From Aaosphaeria pasadenensis (taxonomy: Eukaryota > Ascomycota > Dothideomycetes > Pleosporales): a DNA stretch of 64,000 nucleotides. Shown piece by piece: positions 1 to 10,027 of this stretch. The stretch lies in NCBI GenBank assembly GCA_022813625.1, contig JAKLMB010000019.1:186001-250000 (forward strand). The letters run 5' to 3'. The position numbers and the translations under genes are program-made. The notes beneath the pieces were generated by a model. It saw only the letters and a program-made list of their open reading frames with translations. It was not told the origin of the DNA and ran no database searches. The first letter of the stretch is position 1, and each line of letters begins with the position of its first letter.

Positions 1-1418
1 CTTCTCCTGTCCTCGGTCCCTCCAACGATGCGCAGAGGAGACCTCTCCCCAAACTGCAAGTACCTGGAGCATCATCACCACCAATCCCATTTCCTGCATA
101 TACTGATTATCCCTTCTCCGCGGGTGGCTCTTCGAGGACACCGAGTATTCGCTTGCCATCTCCAAGTGCTTCCCCTGAGTCTCTTTTCCCACCAGATCAT
201 TTCTCTCGAATAGCAAACCATACCAAGCCCCCAAAATGGTGGCCAACTCGATTTCTTCCCTCCCCTCGAGTGCTCACGTGCACTCTATTCCCAACGCTTG
301 ACAATTGGAAGACTAAGAGTATATGGGAGAAGATGCTCGGTGTGGTCGCCGCACCTAGTGTTTTCCTACTGACTATCACACTTCCTGTCGTGGAAACCCA
401 CCAAGACGACCAGAGCGACATTCCACCGTCTCCTTCACTCAGTCTAGCGGGCACATTGCATGAGGGCGTTGGTCCTAATCAGCCTAACATTGTAGTTGAA
501 CCAGACAGTCCTTCGGGTGCAGCTTTGATCAACAACAAACCTGATAGCACTGTTCAAGTCTCTCGGGCCGGGAGTGCCAATCCCATCCAGCAATCGCCTC
601 TGCGGGTCGTCACGCAAGACAGCCGCATTCTCCCGTCCCCGGGAGAGTTCCCCGTGGACCCTCTACAATTAGAGCCCAAGCAGCAATGGAACCGGTGGCT
701 CGTCATCACGCAAGTCTTCACTGCGCCTTTCTTCGTGGTCTTCGTTGTATGGGCCAACACAGACTTGGAAAATCCCCGTGCGCTTGTGAAACCGACTCTA
801 TATTCGCTATTGCTCTCGCTTGTCTTGCTGGCGGCAGTCCTGACGACGACAACACCGGCACGACCGCCAGCATGGCGCACCCTGCTCTGCTTCTTTGGTT
901 TCGCGGTCAGCATAGCTTGGATCAGCTCCATCGCCAATGAGGTGGTGGGAGTGCTGAAGACACTGGGAGTCATCCTCGACATCAGCGACGCTATTCTTGG
1001 TCTTACCATCTTCGCAGTCGGTAATTCGCTGGGTGATCTGGTGGCTGATATCACGGTGGCACGACTTGGATTCCCGGTGATGGCCCTTTCGGCGTGCTTC
1101 GGAGGTCCCATGCTCAACATCCTCCTGGGGATTGGTCTAAGCGGCTGCTACATCACCATCAAAGGCGAGAGGCAACGGCACGAGAAGCACCCCGACCGCC
1201 CGATCCGGTTCAAACCCTACCACATCGACGTGAGCACGACGTTGGTAATATCAGGGGCCACGCTACTGGTGACGCTTGTCGGCCTCATGGTGGTGGTCCC
1301 TTGGAGGGGTTGGAGGATGGACAGGAAGATCGGGTGGGGTCTGATTGCCGTCTGGACGTTCAGCACCATTGCCAACGTGATCGTGGAGGTGACCGGCAAC
1401 AGCAGTAACGTGAGTTAG
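1..1418 (+). CDS. Na+/Ca2+ exchanger family protein, C-terminal part (5' end outside window)
   Basis: The frame is open from the first codon (base 3) to TAG at 1416-1418, giving about 471 residues with no start inside the window, so this is the 3' part of a larger gene. The first half is polar and Ser/Pro-rich, as in the long cytosolic loop of these carriers. From about base 670 there are at least six hydrophobic segments. The diagnostic alpha-2 repeat is visible: GLTIFAVGNSLGDLVAD, then ALSACFGGPMLNILLGIG, which carries the ion-coordinating acidic and Asn residues of the NCX/NCKX/NCLX superfamily. Fungal members of this type (related to yeast YDL206W) are usually 800-1000 aa and act in an organelle membrane to exchange Ca2+ for Na+ or H+. 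The compartment cannot be told from this fragment. The last codons read AAC GTG AGT TAG, which resembles a splice donor, so a different 3' end cannot be fully excluded. Confidence 0.88.
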   Translation, partial: SPVLGPSNDAQRRPLPKLQVPGASSPPIPFPAYTDYPFSAGGSSRTPSIRLPSPSASPESLFPPDHFSRIANHTKPPKWWPTRFLPSPRVLTCTLFPTLDNWKTKSIWEKMLGVVAAPSVFLLTITLPVVETHQDDQSDIPPSPSLSLAGTLHEGVGPNQPNIVVEPDSPSGAALINNKPDSTVQVSRAGSANPIQQSPLRVVTQDSRILPSPGEFPVDPLQLEPKQQWNRWLVITQVFTAPFFVVFVVWANTDLENPRALVKPTLYSLLLSLVLLAAVLTTTTPARPPAWRTLLCFFGFAVSIAWISSIANEVVGVLKTLGVILDISDAILGLTIFAVGNSLGDLVADITVARLGFPVMALSACFGGPMLNILLGIGLSGCYITIKGERQRHEKHPDRPIRFKPYHIDVSTTLVISGATLLVTLVGLMVVVPWRGWRMDRKIGWGLIAVWTFSTIANVIVEVTGNSSNVS

Positions 1419-4400
1419 CGATGGTATACGGGCACGGTCTCGAAAAGACGATGCTCGAGGGCCCTCTTTAGACTTCCGGTTGGGTGAATAGTTTAATACA
1501 CACTGTACATATGCTTATCATTGCTACATATCCCATGCCATCCCACACCACGCCATGCCATTCAGATAATTGCCCACCACCACCTTTCTCGTCCGGTGAA
1601 GAGAGCAGAACAAACCCACTGGATTCGTTTCGTGCACACAGGAACATCTTCCGAGCCAGGCAGACTAATGCAAGAAAGCGGGCACCAGCGGCCGGCGGCA
1701 GTGGGCGAGGGAATGCAAGAAGAAAAAAACCGGCGGGCATGGCGCATCATCATCCAACCAGCCGGTAGACCTATTACCATTAGTGAGGAGGAGCGATTCC
1801 AACGTGGCCCAAGCCCAATCGCCAACACAGATTGGGCGGCAACTTTGGGCTGCATGAGGTTCTTGGATAGCGTGTGGGTATTTTCCATTATTGAGCATTC
1901 GAGGCGGATTTTTGGGGGGGGAGGACGGTGAAGAGAGAGTGTGTTTGGGCAGTTACGGAGTACGGAGTACGTACTAAGTGGTTTGGCGACGATTGTTTGG
2001 CGGGCAAGTCGTCGTTGAAAGTGGGGAATCGGTCGAACAACAAGTAACGAGCGACCACGTCAATTTGGTGACCCCTGGGTCGAAGACGGACGCCGACAGA
2101 CGACAACGAACAACAAGACGAAATCTGGACCCGGATTGGGGGTTGTTGTCTTTGCTGTTAATTACCCAGGTATGTATGTATGACTCCGCGACCTCTTTTC
2201 GGTCGAGCCTGGTGGTTATTGAGACCGGTGTACGCAAATAAATAGAGCATAGAGGTCGGGGGTGGAAGGGGAGGCTCTAGACATCGCCATCCCAGCTTAC
2301 CACTACCACTGCACACCACACACATCTCACAGCATCTTGCATACACTACGCCATCATCATCACCTGCCGACCACTTTGGGATATTCCATTCTTGTTCCTC
2401 CTGCCCAGCCCAGCCAGACAGCCAGTTGCCTCGTCGACCGCCTACTTGCTGCCTCGTTGCAAATCCCAAGCCTTTTGCTTCTCCCCTTTGCCATCAGACT
2501 ATGTACCCTTCAGCCCTGAACACTACGCATCGTTGTTTGATTCGAAGGGTTCGTCGCAGACCTTGAAAGAAGAAGTGAGGCAGAACGGAACATCCAGGTT
2601 TCCCCGCGAGAGTTACATACATACATACATACATCTACACATACATACTACAGTACTCCGTACTCGTGTCTAGTAGTGCACATTCCAGTCGATCATCTGC
2701 AACCACCACATATCTACTCCATACATCATCCATCACCTTACCCTATAAACGAACTCTCTATTTGTTTGTTATTGCCCTCTCCACCATCCTCCCTCCTTTC
2801 TTGGCCATCTAAACAAATCCTCCTACATCATCTTATATCATTCAATTACCTTATTGTCCATCCACCTCTCCTCTATCATTCTTGTCCGTTCCGGTTGACC
2901 TGGAACACGCCTCCACCAAACAAAACCCTGTTGTTGTTCGTTCGCTAGAACGACGAAAGGAGGCCTGATACATACGAGGAGTTAGCTGCTCCACCCACCC
3001 CATCCGCGGTCTAGCCACTATTGCCGAACGTTTATCATCCCGGTTCAATCGAGCCCAAAGGCAAAGAGACACGACGAAGAAAAGAAAATAAGATACTTCT
3101 CTTTCAGTCTCGAAAGAACACAGAGAGAGTCAAAGAGAAAGGATATTAGAGCCCATCCATTATTATTTGTGTTCCAGCTGGGATTCTGGACACCCTGGTC
3201 GCCTAATATCTGCGGGTTTCCGCTGGTGCTCCTTACCTTGCCGACTCTGGTGTTTGTCTCTTCTGGGATTTATCTTCTCTTTCTTCCTTCCCACGGAGAG
3301 TTCTTTTTATCCTCCTTAACATCCTTCCTTATTATCTGGTTGAACATCCGGTATTTGGCTACGACAGAGTCAAGTCACATTTCTCAACCCCCACCGAACG
3401 AGAGAGACGACCTGGGCCGACATTGGGTCTGAACGGTTATCGATTGTTGTTTCGCTTGTGGTCGCTTGTTGACTCCCCTCCTCCCCCCCCCCCCCCCCTC
3501 CCTCCCTCCCGTCCTCCCTTGTCAACAACACAACATAACCGTCGTCATCACATCCACATCCACCAACAGTCACTCACCCCTCCTTGCTCCCTCCTGCTGC
3601 ACCTTCCACGCCGCCTACGCCCGCCTGCTTGCCTACCCGTTGCTGCCCGCCCACACAGCACACAATACTCGCATACAGCGCATACAACCATCCATACACG
3701 GTCCAGCACATACCCAACACCGCCTTGACTCTTGAGCAAGCCTGAGCAAGGCACACACACGCCTTTTTTTATTTATACTTTTATTCCTACGAGGTACTCT
3801 TCTCTTACTCGGCACTCCCACACCCACCCCTCGCGCGACGCATCCCCCCCTCGCAACAGAGCAATCTGCAACTTCGCCTTTCTCAGCCTAGTTGCCGTCC
3901 AATCTCAAACAGACGAACGCAATCCTCCCTCTCTCCCTTCCTTGGTTCCTTGGTTGCTGTCCATCCATTCAACGTCTTTTTGACCTACACCTGCACAGTA
4001 CCCACCTGTCCATACTACCCAGATCGAGGTAGACAGCCAGCCAGGTACCCAGGTATTTATTACTTTGTAGGCCACCGAAGCGGCCAACAGAAGAGAAAGA
4101 AAGGAAGAAAGCAAGAGAAGAATACTTGTAGAAGGAAGGAAGCGCCAGGACCAGCTCCTGCCCGGTGATCAGCTTCAGCCGATTCTCCTTGAGACGAGTA
4201 ACAGACAGACATTTACCCCAACCAACGCATCGTCGAATCACATCCTCAGCCCTACCATTTGCTGCCCCCATCCACTCTTGGGCTTCTTCTTACCTTACGC
4301 ACTTTACATTCTACTCTATTCTATTACTCCTCCTTCCTCCTCTTCCTCTTATTCTTCTTACTCCTTCATCCTTCTTCCTCTTCCTCTTCCACTCTCTCCC

Positions 4401-5082
4401 TCCCTCTCTTCCCCCCTTCCTTCCTACTTCCCCACCCTTCCCCTCCTTCAAGAGTGTCATCGTCGTATAGCTCGCCTACCCTCCTGTGGCCGCTACACAC
4501 ACTCTTGAATCATTCATCCTTCGTCGCTGTCATCCGCTTGCAGTCGTCGAACCCCCAACCCAACTCCACCAACTCTGCGAGTCCTTGTTGACTTGGTCGG
4601 TCCTGTTTACAAACAAGACCCCTTGAGCTAGTGGTTCTTCGCCCTAATTACCTACTCTACCAAACTTTGCGCGACGACTCACTCGTCTCCCTCCCTCTCC
4701 CTCTACCGGCTGCTGCCCCTCCATTGTTGTCGCCATACCCCTTTGCGCCCTCTTGCGCCGGTCAGCATAACCCCCGCCGTCTGCTTCGCTATCTTGCGCG
4801 CAGTCGCACTCGGTCTTCAAGACTCACCCTAGGACAACAGGTCCCTTTTACAACCTTGCCTCAAGGTTACCGGACTCGGCCATTCTCTGGTAGAAAGGGC
4901 TCGAGTACGGTATTCCCTTGACCACATCAACAACCTCCATGCCGTTAGTTATTGCCCTTCCTACCAGTCAGCGTCAACCTGTCTCTCGACGGTCGCTTTC
5001 GCGCCGTCCTGTTTCCCGTCGTCGACCCCTCCCCTCCCCCTCCCGCACTTGCGCCCCATCTAGTGTTTCCGTCGCATCCAAA
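1419..5082. other. Long intergenic region and pyrimidine-rich leader of the downstream gene
   Basis: No credible gene is seen in these 3.7 kb. The left part (to about 2.2 kb) is ordinary sequence with a tandem TACGGAG element at 1954-1974. A CATA/ATAC microsatellite lies at about 2614-2634. From about 2.7 kb to 4.9 kb the plus strand is strongly pyrimidine-rich (CCT, CTT and CTC runs), as expected for the promoter and long 5' leader of a highly expressed fungal gene. It includes a 16-C run at 3483-3498. The short open frames here are low-complexity and overlap on both strands. Confidence 0.7.
3473..3510 (-). other. Potential G-quadruplex / i-motif tract
   Basis: The plus strand is an uninterrupted pyrimidine tract with 16 consecutive C (3483-3498) followed by three CCCT-type repeats. 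The minus strand therefore carries four or more G-runs separated by single A residues, a strong G4-forming pattern, about 1.6 kb upstream of the ubiquitin-like-domain gene. Confidence 0.55.
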
Positions 5083-7461
5083 ATGGCTGAAGGCAACACT
5101 GACGTCCTCCTCTCTTTTAGAAAAATCACCGTCAATCATAGGACGGGCGCGGAACACCACTACATCTCCGACGAAGAAGACTCGTCTGGCGTCCAGGTCT
5201 CGTCGGGAAGCCAAGAGGAAGAATACTTTGACTCAGACGAGGAAGAAGAAGAGGACGACTGGGACTACATCGAAGACGACATCGGACCCTCAGACTCGGC
5301 CTCGCGACCTCGCCAGGTAAAGCACCACCACGCCCCCATCCCTCCTCCCGCCCCCGCTCCTCGACCGCAACCCCCACGACGAAAATCCTCTCGTCCTCCT
5401 GTTCCACACGCCCCCTCCGTTCACGAGCCTCCCTCTCGCCAGAGGTCCCAGAGCAGACACACAACCCTGGAGCGCGAACCTAGACGGCGGCGGCCCAGGC
5501 CCCAATCCGTCCACAGGCCCCAATCCGACCATTCGGATAGCCTAGACGGGCAGGACGACTACCCGTACGCGCCACGGGGCGGTGCCCCTCCACCCCCAGG
5601 CCCGCCTCACCATCCCAGCTCTCAATGGTCGCACATCCCCCACCAGGCAACTCCGAGTGGTTACGCGCCCAGTTCCATGTCCTTCGCACATAATCCGTTC
5701 ACCGGTGGAGGACCGCCAGGTCCTGGAGGGAATGCGCTCGTGCCGTTCGCAAGTCCAAATGATCCCTACGGGTACAGCCAGAATCCCTTCGCTGCTGGCG
5801 GTGCCAACCCCTTCACAGGCGGCCCCGGAGGCCCTCCTCCTCCAGGCGGTCCCGGGTACTTTGACCCCATGGGCCCAGGAGCTCCCGGAGGCCAGGGTCC
5901 ACAAGGCCGCGGCGGACGGGGACACCGCAACTCCATGCCTCCCATGCCGTCCAACGAGATGATGCCGTTCTACGCAAATAACGGCTACTACCCGCCGTAT
6001 GGGGGCTCGCCATACGGTATGCCGCCTGGTATGCCCCCTGGCATGGCCGGTATGCCTGGTATGCCTTTCCCGCCTCACTATGGACTGCCGTCACATCATT
6101 CTCCTCCACCTCCTCACCCCTCGTCGAAGAAATCGACTCCTGGACCTCATCACGATGGCCACCACCACGATGGTGCCATGGGACCTCCCCCTCCCCCTCC
6201 CCCTCCTCCACCACCGCCGCCGCCGCCGCCTCCGCCACAAGCCATGGTGCCCCTTCCCCCGCCTCCTCCTCCGCCCCCGCCACCACCACCACAGCCCGAC
6301 CCGAAGGAGGAGATGATGCTAGGCAAGCTGGAGAGGCTGCTCCTTTACAAGCAGGCCGAAGACGAGCGGAAAGCCGAGGAGGAGCGAAAGGCCGCCGAGA
6401 ATGCCAAATTCAGCAGGCTCGAGGATCTCCTCATTGCCGAAAAGACGGCCCGCATCGAGAAGGATGAGGCGAAGCGAAAGGCCGCAGCGGATGCCGCAGC
6501 AGCCGCGGCAGAGGCGAAGAAGAAGGGCGACGAAGACAAGCTCGAGAAGTTGGAGAAGCTCATCTTGGCCCAGAAAGAGGAGCAATTGAAGAGAGAGGCA
6601 GCGGCTGAGGCCGCTCGACTCGCCGAGAAGGCGGACGCAGACGCCAAAGCCATCAAGGTGGCCGCGGAGAAGGCAGCAGCTGCTGAAACGGCAGCGAAGT
6701 TGCTCGATGCTGCCAAAGCGGCCAGGGAGGAGGCCGAGGCCAAGGCTGCGAAGGAGGCCGAAGAAACCAAGGCTGCCCACGAGAAGGCCATCGCCGAAGC
6801 CAAAGCTGCCGCTGAGGAGCTCGAGAAGGCCAAAAAGGCGGCCGAGGAAGAGGCTGCGAAGCTGAAGCCCAACGATGCGCCCAAGCCTCCGATCCGATTC
6901 AAGGATGCCGTGGGTCGTAAATTCAGTTTCCCCTGGGCGATCTGCAAGACGTGGAAGGGAATGGAGGAGCTCATCAGACAAGCCTTCCTCCACGTCGAAG
7001 TCATTGGCCCCCACGTTCTTGAGGGTCACTACGACTTGGTAGGACCGGATGGCGAGATCATCCTGCCTCAGATTTGGGAGACCATGATCCAGCCCGACTG
7101 GGCCATCACCATGCACATGTGGCCGATGCCAGAGCCTCCGCCGCCGCCGCCTGAGCCCGTCCTGCCTCCGCCACCACCGCAGGGATACATGATGCCGCAC
7201 AAGAAGAGCAGCAGCAAAGACAAGAAGAAGAAGCGCGACTCGCACATGCACATGGCTCCTCCACCACCCCCACCTCCTCCGCCTCCACCTCACCACGCAA
7301 CGGCTCCGTTGCCTCCTCCTCCGATCGAGATCATGCCGCAGCCTATGATCATTGGCGAATCGCAGGCTCCAAGGCGAAAGGAGAAGGCGGCTGCTTCGCC
7401 GTTCATGAGGTGGGCAGCAGGTGGTCGGACGCAGTCCACAAAGAAATCCAAGAAGCCTTAG
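5083..7461 (+). CDS. Proline-rich, coiled-coil protein with a fungal ubiquitin-like domain
   Basis: This is a single-exon frame. I prefer the ATG at 5083 (context CCAAAATGGCT, 792 aa); an in-frame ATG at 4939 would add 48 Arg/Ser-rich residues. The order is as follows. An acidic N-terminus (about 20-70) holds runs of Asp/Glu and the motif DDWDYIEDDIG. A long Pro/Gly/His-rich low-complexity region (about 75-365) follows. Two polyproline blocks (about 366-405) come next, then an Ala/Glu/Lys-rich coiled coil (about 409-600). A compact conserved block (about 604-681) contains GRKFSFPWAICKTWKGMEEL and is the fungal ubiquitin-like domain (ULD type). Another polyproline stretch and a basic tail end the protein. 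Proteins with this domain are common in Pezizomycotina and mostly uncharacterised. The polyproline blocks could bind profilin, SH3 or WW partners, but that is inference. The domain call is firmer than any function. Confidence 0.85.
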   Translation: MAEGNTDVLLSFRKITVNHRTGAEHHYISDEEDSSGVQVSSGSQEEEYFDSDEEEEEDDWDYIEDDIGPSDSASRPRQVKHHHAPIPPPAPAPRPQPPRRKSSRPPVPHAPSVHEPPSRQRSQSRHTTLEREPRRRRPRPQSVHRPQSDHSDSLDGQDDYPYAPRGGAPPPPGPPHHPSSQWSHIPHQATPSGYAPSSMSFAHNPFTGGGPPGPGGNALVPFASPNDPYGYSQNPFAAGGANPFTGGPGGPPPPGGPGYFDPMGPGAPGGQGPQGRGGRGHRNSMPPMPSNEMMPFYANNGYYPPYGGSPYGMPPGMPPGMAGMPGMPFPPHYGLPSHHSPPPPHPSSKKSTPGPHHDGHHHDGAMGPPPPPPPPPPPPPPPPPPQAMVPLPPPPPPPPPPPPQPDPKEEMMLGKLERLLLYKQAEDERKAEEERKAAENAKFSRLEDLLIAEKTARIEKDEAKRKAAADAAAAAAEAKKKGDEDKLEKLEKLILAQKEEQLKREAAAEAARLAEKADADAKAIKVAAEKAAAAETAAKLLDAAKAAREEAEAKAAKEAEETKAAHEKAIAEAKAAAEELEKAKKAAEEEAAKLKPNDAPKPPIRFKDAVGRKFSFPWAICKTWKGMEELIRQAFLHVEVIGPHVLEGHYDLVGPDGEIILPQIWETMIQPDWAITMHMWPMPEPPPPPPEPVLPPPPPQGYMMPHKKSSSKDKKKKRDSHMHMAPPPPPPPPPPPHHATAPLPPPPIEIMPQPMIIGESQAPRRKEKAAASPFMRWAAGGRTQSTKKSKKP

Positions 7462-8768
7462 GGTCCTACGGCTCTGATGACCGCAATGACCAACGAACGT
7501 TGCAATGAATCTCCTTTCGACATGTCTGTATCTTTTTCGCGAGCTCGACATTGGATTTCCTCGTTTTCTCCTGCCGCCTTCATACGATATCCCCAATTTC
7601 CTACTTTTCTCCTCGCTTTCTTCCCTTGGCACGGGCTGTACTCGGCGTGGGTATTTGTCAGAAGAAGAGGGGCTCTGCATCTTCCTTTTGGGTGTCCCGG
7701 TCCTCCCTGTTCTTTTGATTCTTTTTGAGCCATGTAACCATGCGGGTTTGCATAAGGGAAATACGGCTGGGGGAATTTTACTACTGAGGGAAAAGTTCAG
7801 ATACCATTGTCGTTATATGAGCGCCTCAATCTCGGGTTTTTTTTTTCTATTTCTTTCATTTATTTTTTTAACTTATTTACGCCGTCTTATGTGTTTGGAT
7901 TACTTTTGTTTTTTTCTTTCATTTCTTTTTCAGTCATTCTATGGACACACGATCGATGAACGTTCGAGGTTGGAGGACGTGACGATGAAGATGAGCACCA
8001 CGAAGGCGAAAGGAACGATGATCAATTAATACGAAGCTGTAGCGAGAATGCCAGAGTACGCAGATTTTAGATTTCCCCCCATCAACGCAATTAGTTCCTC
8101 TCGAAGCGATCTTTTTTTCTTCCTGCTCGTTCTGGCGTTTGATGATGTTTTGCGTTTTTGTTTGGCTTCTCACATTTTTGTTGTGTCATGTCTTGTCATA
8201 TCATTTATCATAACATGCCATATCATCATACTCATTCATATACACCCTATGTAAGCACAGTAAACTTTGAATCGAAATACAAATTAAAACAACAAGAACA
8301 AGAACTTGAAGATGGAAATGAATGTGCCATTAAACTGTCGAGTGATGGGTCGTATGTGAACCGTTGCAACTATTGGAAGCGAAGAAGGCAAGGGAAGATT
8401 TGTGATGAACGTGTCCCCTCTCCCAGGTGTATGCCGTCTTTGGACGAGAGGTGCTGGCCTCAGGGCAAGAAAGGCATGTGGTGCAGGAAGAACTACTCTG
8501 ATGCATCCGTCCTATCCCATCGCCATCCCGGCATAGTCTATGACAATACATGTAGGTGGCTTGGAGATGGCAGGCTGGGTGGTGGTGCCTTCTCTTCTTC
8601 TTCGGGAGTTCTTCTTGTGCTTTTGCTTTTGGGTTCGTAGAGAGTAGAGGAGAGGGGAGAAGAGGAGAGTGGTGTAGGATTAAGATATATAGTTAAAGAT
8701 AAACATATGTTTATGGTTATACTTATAGTTACACTAGGGGAGGGCGGGAATAATAAGGTAGAGGTTGA

Positions 8769-9052
8769 TTAAGGTTACATTTAAAGTTAACCATTTCTTT
8801 GTAAAGACTGTAGTTAAGGTTAAGCTTAATTCCCAAGGATAAATATACGAAGGATGAAGGGTTTAAGGTTATTTACTTTTAGAGTTGCAGGATTAAGCAC
8901 AAAAGACACAACATCAAAGAGAAAGACTTTATTCTTCCTTGTAAAGCATTGAAAAGATTTTAAGCTTACATTTTACACAGCGTAAGATTCAGGATTTAAG
9001 CAAAAAGAACAAAGAACGTAAGTGGATACGTTTAAGCTTATACTTAAGCTTA
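8769..9052. repeat. Cluster of seven TTAAG(G/C)TTA nonamers
   Basis: Exact copies lie at 8769-8777, 8814-8822, 8820-8828 (overlapping the previous one), 8863-8871, 8960-8968, 9032-9040 and 9044-9052. The C variant is a perfect palindrome apart from its central base pair arrangement (TTAAGCTTAA when extended). Spacing is irregular. Related shorter pieces occur nearby (for example around 9222 and 9270-9300). I do not recognise the element. Confidence 0.6.
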
Positions 9053-9120
9053 ATAACAGGATGAAGGAAGGGCACGGTACAATATTCTCGCGCCTTAACT
9101 GTTAAAGAGAGAAAAGAGAT

Positions 9121-9145
9121 GGGAAGGGAAGGGAAGGGATGGGGG
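9121..9145 (+). other. Potential G-quadruplex motif
   Basis: Four GGG runs separated by AA, then AT and a GGGGG run, on the plus strand, in an otherwise AT-rich spacer. Confidence 0.5.
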
Positions 9146-10027
9146 TGATATTTCCTCTACCTCGCTCCGCTTTCTTGCGCATTACGCATGTACGGGAAGA
9201 GGCGATAGATGTTATATTAGGTATAAGGTTAATTCCTATTCTTTGTTCCTGTTCCTGCTCTTATTCTTAATTTTTTGTTCCTAACCTTATTCTTAATTAC
9301 TCTTTAACTTTAAACACGCCCACTACACGCAAAACACACTGTCGCTGTTACTGCACCACACTATAGCACGTGTGTACAGCACAATTCGTTACATCACGAA
9401 CTCTTCCAATTTTTTTGTGTCTGTTTCTCTCATCTATATTCCTATGAAACAGAATTGTGGAGCCCATACCTATACCCCCTTTTTCTAGAGTAGAGTTAAG
9501 ACGCACACAACCAACGTTCATGAGTGGGGGTTTTTTTTTCAGTCAGGCTCCTGAAAAGGCTGACGTGACTTTGCACGAAACAAAATATTTTCAACCAAAG
9601 ACCACAGACGAACGGATGGAAATTCAGTGTCTCTTGCATTTCCCTGCCGGCTTCGGCTTTTGCTCGCTTGATATTTTCGTGAACACGTGTAGACAGAAAG
9701 AGAGGGAGTGGGAGTTACAAGATGGTATAAAAATTGATATTTCTGAAGATAATCCGCCGTCTTTGCTGTTTTGTTGGGGATATTAAGTGGTTGGTCGGTA
9801 TGGTAGATGGAAAATAAAAACAAGAGATCCGACTTTTCAATCGCCGGGCAAAACGCCAGGTATGCTCTTTGTTCTGTAGAAAGTATAGTGTCGAAGAAGA
9901 AGAAAAGGTTGGGGGAGAAATTGAGAAGATAAGGAGATGATGCAAGGAATGTTGTGTATGTTTTGTGTGTGTGTGTGAATGAATGATGATTAGATTGATG
10001 GTCGACAAAGCCATTCGAAGAGCCTCC

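Larger units (their letters stand above)
7462..10027. other. AT-rich intergenic region between convergent genes
   Basis: The first 600 bases are T-rich and probably form the 3' UTR of the ubiquitin-like-domain gene. From about 8.65 kb the sequence becomes AT-rich and simple, with the TTAAG(G/C)TTA cluster (8769-9052), a G-quadruplex-type run (9121-9145) and a short GT repeat near 9964. Open frames at 7505-8029 and 8158-8640 show no domain and run through low-complexity sequence, so I do not call them. Confidence 0.65.

Noticed and set aside
1405..1418. GTGAGT at the end of the exchanger frame as a splice donor
   Set aside because: A stop codon follows in frame at a reasonable C-terminus and no further exchanger sequence is seen downstream; noted as a small uncertainty.
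6319..7680. 453-codon open frame on the minus strand across the ubiquitin-like-domain gene
   Set aside because: It is antisense to the Ala/Glu/Lys coiled coil and polyproline region; long antisense frames arise from this codon bias. Its protein is low-complexity with no domain.
7505..8029. 174-codon plus-strand frame after the ubiquitin-like-domain gene
   Set aside because: T-rich sequence gives a Phe/Leu-rich product without domain; it lies in the likely 3' UTR.
8158..8640. 160-codon plus-strand frame with several Cys and Arg
   Set aside because: No recognisable motif, no good start context, and it runs into simple sequence.
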